From contig NZ_AP024901.1 in assembly GCF_024347075.1 (NCBI RefSeq), forward strand, positions 1-64,000: 64,000 nt of DNA. Reading direction: 5' to 3'. This DNA is from Vibrio rarus. Lineage in GTDB: Bacteria > Pseudomonadota > Gammaproteobacteria > Enterobacterales > Vibrionaceae. Below, in pieces: positions 9,216 to 18,295 of the stretch. The stretch's first letter is position 1; every line of letters begins with the position of its first letter. The notes beneath the pieces were generated by a model that searched no databases, had not been told where the DNA came from, and worked only from the letters and a program-made list of their open reading frames with translations. Made by a program: the position numbers and the translations under genes.

Positions 9216-9244
9216 CCGCTGTAGATGATCTACAGCGGTTTTTG
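9216..9244 (+). terminator. Terminator after the small membrane protein gene
   Basis: A perfect 10-bp stem (CCGCTGTAGA / TCTACAGCGG, 3-base loop) followed by TTTTT. Confidence 0.9.
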
Positions 9245-9327
9245 TGTATATAAAGCAGTAAATTCCAATAGCGTAATGGGGCGTTCTGCGTCTATTCTTA
9301 TCCGAGATAAATGATAAGAGTTTGATT

Positions 9328-10830
9328 ATGCGAAATTTGTATTCATCCCATCAGATCAGACAAAGTGAAGAAAATGTCGCGCGATTGGCTAATATTTCAC
9401 TCTATGAATTGATGCAAAGGGCCGGTAGCGCCGCTTTTGAACAGGTAAGGCGAATCCTACCTGAGCAAGGCAAACTATTGGTGTGTTGTGGTTCGGGTAA
9501 TAATGGGGGCGATGGTTTTGTGGTGGCCACCTTGGCTCTTGAGTTAGGTTATGAGGTGGATGTCTTGCAATCTTCTGGGTCTCCTTCTACCACTTTAGAG
9601 GCTATTCAAGCTCAACAACAGTGGCGAACCTATAACCGCCCTTTGCTTAATGAGATAGAAAGTGACAGTCATTATGATCTCATTGTGGATGCATTGCTTG
9701 GTACAGGTCTCACCGGTGTAGTTAGGCCAAGTTTAGCTAAAGTCATTCAAACGATTAACGACTTAAAGATCCCAGTATTGAGCTTAGACATACCATCAGG
9801 CTTAAATGCTGATACGGGTACGATTTTAGGTGTCGCAGTCCAAGCGAGTACAACGGTGACATTTATAGGGAATAAAAAGGGTCTAGTGACAGGCAAAGCT
9901 TGTGATGTGGTGGGTGAGCTATATCTCGCTGAACTTGGGGTTCAACAGCATTTTTATTCATTAGAAAAAGCATATGCACATATCTTTGACCGCGACAGCG
10001 CATATAAAGCACTGCCTAAACGTCAGCACTCTTCTCATAAAGGGCACTGTGGACGTGCGCTATTTATCGGCGGCAATCAGGGAAAAAGCGGTGCCATTAT
10101 TCTAGCCAGTCAAGCGTGCGCCAGAATAGGAGCGGGTTTAATTAATGTGGCCACCCATCAACAATCCGTGCAAGGCATATTAAGCCGACAACCAGAAGTG
10201 ATGACTATTGCCGTGTCGAGTGATGCTGAGGATATAAAGGTGACGGAGGCTATGGGTTTAGCTACTGCCATCGGTTTAGGCCCCGGTTTAGGGTGCGATC
10301 CGTGGGCCTTTGCATTATTTGAGCAGGCCATGAGACAGCACTGCCCTAAAGTGATTGATGCCGACGGACTGAATCTGCTAGCTCAAACGAATGTTATTTA
10401 TGATTTGCATAATTGCATCCTCACTCCGCATCCAGGTGAAGCATCCCGATTATTGGGCGTTTCAATCGCCGACATCGAACATGATAGATATACAGCCATT
10501 AGGCAGTTACAAAGTAAGTATCAGTGTGTAGTGTTATTGAAAGGGGCGGGGACGTTAATTGCTGATGGTTCTAATACTTGGGTAATACATGCAGGTAATA
10601 GTGGGATGGCAACCGGTGGAATGGGCGATGTGCTTACAGGGGTGATTTTGGGGTTATTATGCCAAGGTATGCCAGTGGTATCAGCCACTTGCTTAGGCGC
10701 TTGGTTACACTCAACAGCCGCTGATCTTAACGGGCAACAATTTGGCAGTGTGGGAATGCTAGCCTCAGATTTATTACCTATCCTACGACAGTTACGTAAT
10801 GACCCGTTTTACTCACCAATTAGCAGCTAA
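9328..10830 (+). CDS. nnr: Bifunctional NAD(P)HX epimerase / ADP-dependent NAD(P)HX dehydratase
   Basis: A 500-residue metabolite-repair enzyme. The N-terminal YjeF_N domain (about 1-215) epimerises R-NAD(P)HX; it shows GSGNNGGDG and DALLGTGLTG. The C-terminal ribokinase-like domain (about 225-495) dehydrates S-NAD(P)HX using ADP and shows TPHPGEASRL and ATGGMGDVLTG with the catalytic Asp. The ATG at 9328 is preferred over a TTG two codons earlier; AAGAG lies upstream. Length matches E. coli Nnr (515). In enterobacteria tsaE normally follows; here the gene stands alone, so the usual cell-wall/tsaE context is lost. Confidence 0.96.
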   Translation: MRNLYSSHQIRQSEENVARLANISLYELMQRAGSAAFEQVRRILPEQGKLLVCCGSGNNGGDGFVVATLALELGYEVDVLQSSGSPSTTLEAIQAQQQWRTYNRPLLNEIESDSHYDLIVDALLGTGLTGVVRPSLAKVIQTINDLKIPVLSLDIPSGLNADTGTILGVAVQASTTVTFIGNKKGLVTGKACDVVGELYLAELGVQQHFYSLEKAYAHIFDRDSAYKALPKRQHSSHKGHCGRALFIGGNQGKSGAIILASQACARIGAGLINVATHQQSVQGILSRQPEVMTIAVSSDAEDIKVTEAMGLATAIGLGPGLGCDPWAFALFEQAMRQHCPKVIDADGLNLLAQTNVIYDLHNCILTPHPGEASRLLGVSIADIEHDRYTAIRQLQSKYQCVVLLKGAGTLIADGSNTWVIHAGNSGMATGGMGDVLTGVILGLLCQGMPVVSATCLGAWLHSTAADLNGQQFGSVGMLASDLLPILRQLRNDPFYSPISS

Positions 10831-11090
10831 TAGCGAAACTCATGCTAATAATGTACAAAATTGTGAACTTGGCAGTAAAGAAAACGCTAGTTGATGCAGA
10901 CAAATTGACGGTTTAAATAATGAGTTAGAGATCTAGATCACGGTAAGAGTTAGGCTGTGATGGTGATGCATGAGTGTATTGAAGATGGGGGTGAAAATAA
11001 GATGATGATTTTAAAAGGAAATAAAAAAATCAGAGGTAACTGATTTATAAGTTACAAGATAGTAGCACAAAAAAAATTGAAAAATCAGTC

Positions 11091-11118
11091 TTGCTACAAA
11101 TTTATCTCGCCCTATAAT
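11091..11118 (+). promoter_or_regulatory. Promoter of the guaC leader
   Basis: TTGCTA (11091-11096), 16-bp spacer, perfect TATAAT (11113-11118). It fires directly into the hairpin leader of guaC. Confidence 0.7.
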
Positions 11119-11120
11119 GC

Positions 11121-11243
11121 TGAAAACCGGAGCGTCTGCCAACGCCCCGGTTTTTTTGTGTCCGAAGAATGGTCAGCGCTTCTGCCAAAGCAAGACCTGC
11201 ATTGTAATTGGCACATCATCTATTGAATCAAGGAAATGCAACA
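11121..11243 (+). promoter_or_regulatory. guaC 5' leader: two hairpins with the same hexaloop
   Basis: Hairpin 1: an 8-bp stem (11123-11130 with 11147-11154), an A/C mismatch, a 4-bp stem (11132-11135 with 11142-11145) and loop CTGCCA. It is followed by a T-run and so resembles a terminator only a few bases after the promoter. Hairpin 2: GGTC/GACC (11171-11174, 11194-11197) and GCTT/AAGC (11178-11181, 11188-11191) around the same loop CTGCCA (11182-11187). TTGGCA at 11208-11213, just before the guaC ribosome site, can pair with the loop sequence TGCCAA. This looks like an attenuator or a ligand/protein-sensing leader. I do not recognise the class. Confidence 0.55.
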
Positions 11244-12287
11244 ATGCGTATCGAACAAGAACTTAAGTTAGGCTTCAAAGATGTATTATTTCGCCCTAAG
11301 CGTTCTACACTAAAAAGTCGTTCTCAAGTAAATTTAACCCGCGATTTTACATTCAAGCATAGTGGTCGTCAATGGTCTGGTGTACCTGTAATTGCAGCAA
11401 ATATGGACTCAGTGGCCACATTTGAAATGGCAGCCGCTTTGGCGGAACATGATGTAATGACCGCAGTACACAAGCACTACTCCGTAGAGCAGTGGGCTGA
11501 ATTTGCAAAAACAGCAGATAAAAAAACATTGAATCACGTATTTGTTTCGACGGGCACCTCTGATGCAGAATTTGAAAAAACAAAGCAAATTATGGCGTTG
11601 AGCGATGAATTTATTTTCATCTGCATTGATATTGCTAATGGTTACTCAGAACACTTAGTAGAATATGTTGAAAAAGTACGTGCATACTTTCCAGATAAAG
11701 TGATCTCTGCGGGCAACGTAGTGACGGGTGATATGTGTGAAGAGCTTATCTTAGCGGGTGCTGACATAGTTAAAGTGGGCATTGGTCCAGGCTCTGTATG
11801 TACTACTCGCGTTAAAACTGGCGTAGGCTACCCGCAATTGTCGGCCATTATTGAATGTGGCGACGCGGCTCACGGCCTTGGCGGTGTTATTATTGGTGAT
11901 GGGGGCTGTTCATGTGCAGGGGACGTGTCTAAAGCATTCGGCGGTGGCGCAGACTTCGTTATGCTTGGTGGTATGTTAGCTGGACATCAAGAGTCAGGCG
12001 GTGAAATCGTCGAGAAAGACGGCAAACAGTTTATGAAATTTTACGGCATGTCTTCACAAAGTGCTATGGATAAACACTCTGGTGGCGTAGCAAAATACCG
12101 TGCAGCAGAAGGAAAAACAGTGTTATTGCCATATCGTGGAAGTGTTGATGGCACTATCTCAGACATCCTTGGTGGTGTACGTTCAACGTGTACTTACGTA
12201 GGTGCTGCAAAGCTTAAAGAGCTCACTAAGCGCACAACGTTCATCCGCGTACAAGAGCAAGAGAACAACGTGTTTGGTAAGGAATAA
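11244..12287 (+). CDS. guaC: GMP reductase
   Basis: Converts GMP to IMP with NADPH, releasing ammonia (purine salvage, cytoplasm). 347 residues from the ATG at 11244, the same length as E. coli GuaC; AAGGA precedes it. The catalytic Cys186 sits in [10 protein letters not shown], with the IMPDH/GMPR barrel glycines [11 protein letters not shown] and GGMLAGH. The preceding leader has two hairpins with identical loops, suggesting regulation by attenuation, probably by purine status (inference). A strong terminator follows. Confidence 0.97.
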   Translation: MRIEQELKLGFKDVLFRPKRSTLKSRSQVNLTRDFTFKHSGRQWSGVPVIAANMDSVATFEMAAALAEHDVMTAVHKHYSVEQWAEFAKTADKKTLNHVFVSTGTSDAEFEKTKQIMALSDEFIFICIDIANGYSEHLVEYVEKVRAYFPDKVISAGNVVTGDMCEELILAGADIVKVGIGPGSVCTTRVKTGVGYPQLSAIIECGDAAHGLGGVIIGDGGCSCAGDVSKAFGGGADFVMLGGMLAGHQESGGEIVEKDGKQFMKFYGMSSQSAMDKHSGGVAKYRAAEGKTVLLPYRGSVDGTISDILGGVRSTCTYVGAAKLKELTKRTTFIRVQEQENNVFGKE

Positions 12288-12324
12288 GTTGCATATTGTT
12301 TAAACGAGCACTTGAACTTAACTA

Positions 12325-12357
12325 AAAATAGCCTCCAGATTAGAGGCTATTTTTTTG
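12325..12357 (+). terminator. guaC terminator
   Basis: An 11-bp stem (12325-12335 with 12343-12353), AAAATAGCCTC / GAGGCTATTTT, followed by further T. Confidence 0.9.
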
Positions 12358-12444
12358 TTTGCCCAACGAAGATGGCAAACACCCCAATTGAGGGGAAGAT
12401 AACCCGAATCGCAAGAGCGTCCCAAGTGTAATCCCATGTAATTC

Positions 12445-12477
12445 AGCCACCCATATTTTTATCTAGCCACCCATATT
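12445..12477. repeat. REP-like boxes, left flank of the RAYT gene
   Basis: AGCCACCCATATT occurs twice with a 20-bp period (12445-12457, 12465-12477). The reverse complement, AATATGGGTGGCT, resembles the boxes on the right flank of the transposase gene. Confidence 0.7.
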
Positions 12478-12687
12478 AAAGCCTGGTGAAAATGGTGTTA
12501 TTTTTAAAGTAATGCAAACGTAGTGTATGGCTAGTGGGTGTAAAATGAAATCGGTGCTTTTATTGAGGTTTAATATTGACTAAATTACGATAAATCCTCT
12601 TAGATAGTGATTTTTAGCTGTTGATAGTATTCCTCATCGATTAGAGGTGCGGATAATTTTTTATTTAAAGCAGTGGCAAAATTGTGT

Positions 12688-13665
12688 TTATCCTGTATGT
12701 AAATACCGACAACATGCAGAAAAATGCCGTCGCCGTTTTTGTAAGTGCTCACAGTAACAGGTTAATTCTGCAAGGCTTCCCACAGGGCCGTGGAACAAAT
12801 GACCAAACTCAGTAATCAGCTTCAGCCAATTATCATGGTCAATATTTAGCTTCGTCAGCAGTTGCTCGCTGTGCTCACTGATAGCGCCTCGTTTGTCATG
12901 ACGAATAATCCGCCCTGTTTCATCCACTAATGCTAAATAGTCACTTAGCGAAAACGCTATGCCTTTGGGCTGATTTTCACGCTCATGGCCTATTAAAGGT
13001 AACAAAGATGCCGGTTGCTCTCCCTTTAAGGCTGACTGAATACGTTGCTGAATACTCGTGTGATTGGACTGCTCTAAAGATGTGGCGACCTTTGCTCGGA
13101 TCGGGTTTAAGTCCACATACGCCATACACGTAATAAGTGCCGCATCATCCAGCAGTGCTTGAGATTTAAACCGTCCTTCCCAAAACCGACCTGTGCAGTT
13201 ATCTTCTTGATTTGCTTGACGTGCAATAGGCTCATTAAGACAACGCATAAACCAACTGATGTCGCATAAGCGACTGCGATAAATCGCAATGGCATGCTTT
13301 AGAGATGCGACTTCATTGGCATCAATGACGTCACCGCGTACAAATTTCCGCGTCAATTCATCCCCTTTAAACAGTTGATGCCACTGCTCAATAACCTCTC
13401 TGTCACTCCAATTATTAGCCGTATCGATATCAATGCGTAAGACAACATGCAAGTGATTGGACATAACAGCAAATGCTGCGACATCAATAGCAAATACGGA
13501 GTTGAGCTTCACAAGAAGAGAGGCAACCCAATCGCGCCTATGGTCATAACTTTTGCCTGAATAGGGGTCATGACCACAAAGAAAAGCGCGCCTTACCACG
13601 CGACTACAACAATGGTAGTAAGGCGTATCTTCAACACTAATTTGAGCTCTGCGAGGTGTGGCCAT
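12688..13665 (-). CDS. RAYT: REP-associated tyrosine (Y1/HUH) transposase
   Basis: 325 residues of the IS200-like transposase superfamily. Residues 1-20 hold the ARR/YHCCSR start seen in RAYTs; the HUH metal motif is H71-L-H73 (SNHLHVVLR); the probable catalytic tyrosine is Y183 in CMAYVDLNPIRA. AGGAA lies 7 bases before the ATG. REP-like boxes containing the core ATGGGTGGC flank the gene on both sides in inverted orientation, as expected for a single-copy domesticated RAYT acting on REP elements rather than an autonomous IS. The reading frame is intact. Confidence 0.88.
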   Translation of the reverse strand: MATPRRAQISVEDTPYYHCCSRVVRRAFLCGHDPYSGKSYDHRRDWVASLLVKLNSVFAIDVAAFAVMSNHLHVVLRIDIDTANNWSDREVIEQWHQLFKGDELTRKFVRGDVIDANEVASLKHAIAIYRSRLCDISWFMRCLNEPIARQANQEDNCTGRFWEGRFKSQALLDDAALITCMAYVDLNPIRAKVATSLEQSNHTSIQQRIQSALKGEQPASLLPLIGHERENQPKGIAFSLSDYLALVDETGRIIRHDKRGAISEHSEQLLTKLNIDHDNWLKLITEFGHLFHGPVGSLAELTCYCEHLQKRRRHFSACCRYLHTG

Positions 13666-13732
13666 AGTGGGGTTCCTGCATTTATCACATTAAATAGTTT
13701 AGTTGATGAGATTCTTTTTTCCATATTGTTCT

Positions 13733-13800
13733 GGGTGGCCAATTATGAGGCTAGTAAAAACCTGCCCAATTATCCGGTATATTATGGGTGGCCAATTATG
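13733..13800. repeat. REP-like boxes, right flank of the RAYT gene
   Basis: GGGTGGCCAATTATG occurs at 13733-13747 and 13786-13800. Shared core GGGTGGC with the left-flank boxes in inverted orientation. Confidence 0.75.
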
Positions 13801-13805
13801 GGGGG

Positions 13806-13836
13806 AATGCCCAATGGGGTTGGGCATTGTTTTTAT
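13806..13836 (+). terminator. Terminator-like hairpin between RAYT and the YhjX-like gene
   Basis: A perfect 9-bp stem AATGCCCAA / TTGGGCATT with a 5-base loop; the T-rich side is on the plus strand. It also lies just past the stop of the minus-strand MFS gene, so it may work in both directions. Confidence 0.65.
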
Positions 13837-13843
13837 TGGGGGG

Positions 13844-15040
13844 TTATAGGGCTTGTAGTTGAGGTTTTGGTTTTTTGATTATGATGGACAGTACGATGGA
13901 AATAATAATCAAGGTGAGCATGACATGGAAGGTGGCTAGGAAACCGCCGAACAGTGATGCAATGACCGAGCCTGCAAAGCTGCCAATACCAAAGCCTAAG
14001 TAGATAACGCCGTAGTTTTTGGTGACGTTTTCTAGGCCAAAGAAATCGCTTACAAGGGATGGGTAAACAGTGATAGTGCCACCGAAACTAAATGCGATAC
14101 AAGCCAGTGATAAATAGAAAGCATTAATGCTAGGCGGTAGGAATAATAGCGTGCTGACACCGGCAAGGCAGATAACTAGTGCGATAGTCACTACATAGAT
14201 TCGGGTGATTTTATCTGAAAGAACACCTAATACTAATCGTCCTCCTAAGTTAGCAATAGCGATAACTGATACCGCTGCCGCTGCAATATCCAAAGATAAG
14301 TGAACGTAGTTTTGACCAATATCCTTTGCGATACCAATAGCGTATAAGCCCGACATACACACAGTGGTAAACATCAGTGCCAACATATAAAACTGAGGCT
14401 TGCTCATGGCTTGTTTTAGCGTGAAATTATGAGAGCCTGAAGCTTGATTACTCACTTGAGTCACTTGCTTAGGGGCTTCGCGCATCATAAGGCCACCAAT
14501 TAAAACTAATACCATAGCGATTGCACCCCATACATCAAACGCATGCTCTAACCCAAAGTAAGTTAAGGTGTACATGTTGATGTATTTAAAGCCCAAGCTA
14601 CCTAGACCATAGGCACCAATAGCTAATGCAGAGGCAATACCTTTGTTGTTGGGGAAAAACTTAATACAGTTGGTCAGTGCAAGTAGGTAGCCTGTACCGT
14701 CGGCAAAACCAACCAAAAAACCAGCGCATATGTATAAGGCGGTTAGGTTAGAGACTACAGAGGTCAGATATAAGCTGGCACCAAGCAGAAAGCCTGAAAA
14801 AAGAATTACGTTACGCACACCAAAGCGCTCTTGTAGCTTTCCGGCCATGGATGACGCCACCGCTAAAGCAAGGCTAAGTAGGCCAAAAGAGAAGGCCACT
14901 TGTTTAACCGGTTCATCCAATTTATCGGCTAAGTTTGCGTTAAATAAACTCCAAGTGTAAACCGAGCCAAGGGCGAACTCTGTGAGTACGGTTCCCAATA
15001 GGGTCATCCATTTATCGCGTGGTCGAATTGTTGTGCTCAT
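13844..15040 (-). CDS. yhjX: YhjX-like OFA-family MFS transporter (pyruvate-responsive)
   Basis: 398 residues, 12 predicted helices. LGSVYTWSLFN in TM1 and GKLQERFGVRN in loop 2 place it in the OFA family next to E. coli YhjX. The frame begins at a TTG at 15046, but the ATG at 15040 with AAAGG upstream is the better start. It is followed upstream on the same strand by a LytTR regulator and a LytS-like kinase. In E. coli YpdA/YpdB respond to pyruvate and activate yhjX, so the clustering supports the same circuit here. The tandem operator at 15121-15152 lies before this gene. Substrate is not proven; pyruvate or another short acid is the inference. Confidence 0.8.
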   Translation of the reverse strand: MSTTIRPRDKWMTLLGTVLTEFALGSVYTWSLFNANLADKLDEPVKQVAFSFGLLSLALAVASSMAGKLQERFGVRNVILFSGFLLGASLYLTSVVSNLTALYICAGFLVGFADGTGYLLALTNCIKFFPNNKGIASALAIGAYGLGSLGFKYINMYTLTYFGLEHAFDVWGAIAMVLVLIGGLMMREAPKQVTQVSNQASGSHNFTLKQAMSKPQFYMLALMFTTVCMSGLYAIGIAKDIGQNYVHLSLDIAAAAVSVIAIANLGGRLVLGVLSDKITRIYVVTIALVICLAGVSTLLFLPPSINAFYLSLACIAFSFGGTITVYPSLVSDFFGLENVTKNYGVIYLGFGIGSFAGSVIASLFGGFLATFHVMLTLIIISIVLSIIIKKPKPQLQAL

Positions 15041-15120
15041 TAGCAATGCCTTTCAATTAATCATTTGCGATTAACTTATTGGACTTAGTGACACGGTTCA
15101 ATAGTGGACGATTGATAAAT

Positions 15121-15152
15121 AATGAACTGCCGACTCACTGGAATGAACGGCA
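15121..15152 (-). promoter_or_regulatory. Tandem YpdB-like operator upstream of yhjX
   Basis: On the minus strand TGCCGTTCATT (15152-15142) and GGCAGTTCATT (15131-15121) form two direct repeats with a 21-bp period. E. coli YpdB binds two GGCATTTCAT units separated by 11 bp, which is the same period. The repeats lie about 80-110 bp before the YhjX-like start. Confidence 0.7.
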
Positions 15153-15167
15153 ATAATCGGGAATGAG

Positions 15168-15887
15168 TTACAACGCCAAGCGCTGTCTAAATGCCTTAAT
15201 GTTGGAGCGACTTACCGGTATTAGCGTATCGCTGTTGTGCATTTTTAAACGATATGTGGCACTTGCCCAAGGTATAATTTCTTCGATTTTATCTAAATTA
15301 ACCCAATATGACCGATGCGCTTTGAAGAAGTTACCCTGCTCATATTTTTCTATAAGATCACTGAGCATCAGTGGTGAAGTAAATAAGCCATGGATGGTTT
15401 GCACATCAGTGGTTTTTCCGTTGGCAGCAGCAAAAATGATATCAGATACGTCAACCATACGAATTCTATCCCCAAGATAGAGGTTTAGGCTCTCTTTGTT
15501 GGTGATAGGCCCTGACTCAGTGAGCGAATCGACGCCCAATTTATCAAGGCTTTTCTTTACTCGATTTTCCGTAAAGGGCTTAAGTATGTAATCAAAAGCT
15601 TCTATTTCAAAAGCATCGGCCGCATGCTCTTTATAGGCAGTGGTAAAGATCAGCTTTGGTGGTGTTTTAAAATTATACAAACTCTTAGCGAGCACCATGC
15701 CATTAATGGAGGGGAGGTTGATATCCAAAAAGGCAACGTCCACAGTGTGTAATTGCAAATACTGTAAAGCCTCGAGACCATCGCCAAACTCTGCTTTTAT
15801 CTCTATGTCGCTGTATTTACCTATAAGGTATTTAAGCTCTTCACGGGCGAGATATTCATCTTCTACCAAAATGGCGGTTAACGTCAT
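15168..15887 (-). CDS. ypdB: LytTR-family response regulator, YpdB/BtsR-like
   Basis: 239 residues: receiver domain (1-120; acidic pocket E9-D10, phospho-acceptor D55 in VAFLDINLP, conserved K in YILKPF) and a C-terminal LytTR DNA-binding domain (about 140-239; FFKAHRSYWVNLDKI). Its ATG overlaps the kinase stop by 4 bases (15884-15887), so the two are translationally coupled. The YhjX-like gene downstream favours YpdB over its paralogue BtsR. It should bind the tandem repeat at 15121-15152. Confidence 0.85.
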   Translation of the reverse strand: MTLTAILVEDEYLAREELKYLIGKYSDIEIKAEFGDGLEALQYLQLHTVDVAFLDINLPSINGMVLAKSLYNFKTPPKLIFTTAYKEHAADAFEIEAFDYILKPFTENRVKKSLDKLGVDSLTESGPITNKESLNLYLGDRIRMVDVSDIIFAAANGKTTDVQTIHGLFTSPLMLSDLIEKYEQGNFFKAHRSYWVNLDKIEEIIPWASATYRLKMHNSDTLIPVSRSNIKAFRQRLAL

Positions 15888-17539
15888 GCTTGCTCCATTG
15901 GAATAGTGAATGAGATATGAGTTCCAGGCTCTAACCGTTCAATTAAAAGCCCTTTACCATAAAGTAATTTAATGCGCTGGTGGACGTTGTTAAGTCCAAT
16001 TCGCTTAGATTCTATAGTACCAGCGTTGATTCTTTCAATAACAGAGACCGGTATGCCCACACCATCATCAGCAACAGAAATGGTAATTCGGTTTTGTTGT
16101 TGTTTTACTGAAATAGTAACCGTACCTTTACAGCCTTTTGGGTTGATACCGTGCCCAATGGCATTCTCTACTAATGGTTGAATGATCAACGGTGGCACAA
16201 AAGCGTTCACCGGATCAATATCGAAGGTCACATTGAGTTTATCAGCAAAACGGGCTTTTTCGATGGCCACATAGTCATTGACTTGTTCCAGTTCCGTAGT
16301 CAACGGAATCATTTCATCGACATTTTCCAGGTTAAAGCGCATGAAATCGGCTAATTTACCTACAAGATCCCTTGCTTTTGTGGGTTCAATTCGAATCAAA
16401 GTAGAAATCGCATTAAGTGTATTAAACAGAAAGTGAGGGTTGATTTTATTTTGTAACGCACCAAACTCAGCTTCATTGGCCATCGCTTTAAGGGTGTCTA
16501 CTTTAGCCACTTCAAGTTGAGTGGAAATGAGTTGTGATAAACCAATTGCCATCTCATGTAATGAAAGCGTGATTTGGTGAGGCTTTTTGAAGTAAATCTT
16601 TAGAGTACCCGTCACTTTTTTGTCTTCTGAAAGGGGGATAATCATTAAAGAGCGAAACATATGTTGTTGAATGTCATTACTCTCAATAATCTCAGCATTA
16701 TCAATGGCCTTAAGCGTCATTAAACTGACCTGCATATGGTGGTTATTAAATTGCTCTTCACCGTATCCCACATACACTTTTACATCACGAGTGTCAGTGA
16801 TGGCGACGGCATCGGCTCCACACTCATTTTTAATTATTTCGCACACGTGTTGCAGAGCTTCATTAGAGTTCTTGCGGATGTAAGGTAACGTTTGGTTCGC
16901 TACTTTCAAGGCTTGTTTTGCTTGATAGGCCGCAATCTTATCTTTTTCACTTTCCATCTCTTGTAGCCATTTGATAATGAGGCTAACGCATACGGAGCCT
17001 ATAATCATGGGCAGGGCAATCGAGTGAACGATAGACATTGCTAACGAGTGATCTTGGTTAAGCTCCACAATCAATATCATGGTGAGTAGCTCACAAGAAG
17101 CGGCTATTAATACGCCGTATTTTGCATAATTAGCGTAGTTAGCGCGTAAGTGAACCCAAGAGGCAAAAAGACCAGCAAGAACACTGGTAATAAGACAAGG
17201 TATCGATGAGGGACCATTAATATCGATTAAATACCGATGCACTCCAGAAATAATCCCCGCAGTAATTCCCACCCAAGGGCCAAATAAAACCCCACCGGAG
17301 ACAATTGAAATCACTCGTGCATTGACAAGGGAGCCTTCAACATACACCCCAGTATAGGTATTGAAGATGGCAAAAAATGTGAAAAATAGCGCGAGAACCG
17401 TCAGCTTTAAGGTGCTACGACTCTGTTTGGCTATGATGGTTTGAAATACCTTCATATGAGTCAAAAAATACAGCGCCATAAGTAGCAATGCCGCTCTTTC
17501 TACCATTGCGAGGAGCATCATTAATTGTTCTAAGTACAT
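15884..17539 (-). CDS. ypdA: LytS-type sensor histidine kinase, YpdA/BtsS-like
   Basis: 551 residues. An N-terminal 5TM-LYT sensor domain (about 1-195; GPWVGITAGIISGVHRY is its hallmark), a GAF domain (about 205-335), a His_kinase domain with H369 in NPHFLFNTLNAIST, and a HATPase_c domain (about 430-545; N-box ENAIGHG). The family senses external pyruvate in E. coli. It is coupled to the regulator gene downstream by a 4-base overlap. The length fits YpdA (565) and BtsS (561) equally; the yhjX neighbour decides for YpdA-like. Confidence 0.87.
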   Translation of the reverse strand: MYLEQLMMLLAMVERAALLLMALYFLTHMKVFQTIIAKQSRSTLKLTVLALFFTFFAIFNTYTGVYVEGSLVNARVISIVSGGVLFGPWVGITAGIISGVHRYLIDINGPSSIPCLITSVLAGLFASWVHLRANYANYAKYGVLIAASCELLTMILIVELNQDHSLAMSIVHSIALPMIIGSVCVSLIIKWLQEMESEKDKIAAYQAKQALKVANQTLPYIRKNSNEALQHVCEIIKNECGADAVAITDTRDVKVYVGYGEEQFNNHHMQVSLMTLKAIDNAEIIESNDIQQHMFRSLMIIPLSEDKKVTGTLKIYFKKPHQITLSLHEMAIGLSQLISTQLEVAKVDTLKAMANEAEFGALQNKINPHFLFNTLNAISTLIRIEPTKARDLVGKLADFMRFNLENVDEMIPLTTELEQVNDYVAIEKARFADKLNVTFDIDPVNAFVPPLIIQPLVENAIGHGINPKGCKGTVTISVKQQQNRITISVADDGVGIPVSVIERINAGTIESKRIGLNNVHQRIKLLYGKGLLIERLEPGTHISFTIPMEQA

Positions 17540-17653
17540 AGGGTATGCAGGTGGATTGAGGGGCGATTATAGTAGCGGTTGCTTATTATCTGCACAAGAC
17601 GATTGCTTATGCAATTACTGGAACTAAAATACCGAATTTTAAACAGTATGCCA

Positions 17654-18100
17654 TTAGCTAAGTGCGGTGACTGTTTTGCCGTTAGCGAGTGTATCCTCAA
17701 GCTCTGCACCCATAAGTAACTGACCTAAAGGGGCTTGAGGGGTGACCACAACGATAGTGTTGTTTTGTAGCTTAAAACCGCCACAGACAGGGAGTAACCA
17801 GCAAGTGAGTCCATTATCAACGGTTGCCAGAGCGCCTAGAGCTATCTCATCATCATCTGCAAACGGACGAAGAGCCAGTGATTTGATGGTGTTCATCATC
17901 TCATCACATTCCGCAACACGCTTAGATTGTCCATGTGCCAAATAAGCCGCTTCAATGGCGACAGTATCGTATTGTGTTTCTGCAACGCTTTGTTCATGGG
18001 TGGCATCATCATGGGCACTGTCTGCCGCTTTCAGTGCGTTTTGACGCGAGATAGTTAATATTTGCAGGAGTTCTTGGCGTAGCCGCTCTTTGTCAATCAT
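17654..18100 (-). CDS. Small Gre-like protein (GreA/GreB C-terminal domain)
   Basis: 148 residues. The N-terminal half is helical and charged, possibly a coiled coil shorter than that of GreA. The C-terminal half ends with VVVTPQAPLGQLLMGAELEDTL, which matches the closing FKBP-like strand pattern of Gre factors (SPxAPLGxALLGKxxGD). It may bind the RNA polymerase secondary channel, but the tip residues needed for cleavage are not evident. It lies between the kinase and amt genes on the same strand with separate spacing. The ribosome site is weak. Confidence 0.65.
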   Translation of the reverse strand: MIDKERLRQELLQILTISRQNALKAADSAHDDATHEQSVAETQYDTVAIEAAYLAHGQSKRVAECDEMMNTIKSLALRPFADDDEIALGALATVDNGLTCWLLPVCGGFKLQNNTIVVVTPQAPLGQLLMGAELEDTLANGKTVTALS

Positions 18101-18213
18101 GGATTATACATTTGAAGCAAAACACTATGGTAGCGAATTTTGCGCCAATCTGCGATCTTTAATCCATGTCTTACTCATCACTTCCATCCTCTGCTTGATG
18201 GGGAGGTGACTAA

Positions 18214-18253
18214 TAAAAATGAGGCCAGTATTTATGATTAAATACTGGCCTCA
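18214..18253 (-). terminator. amt terminator
   Basis: A perfect 15-bp stem (18220-18234 with 18239-18253, loop TGAT), followed on the minus strand by ATTTTTATTAG. Confidence 0.9.
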
Positions 18254-18295
18254 TACAGTGCCTATCAAAGGTAACGCTTAGTGTTATTAACGACG

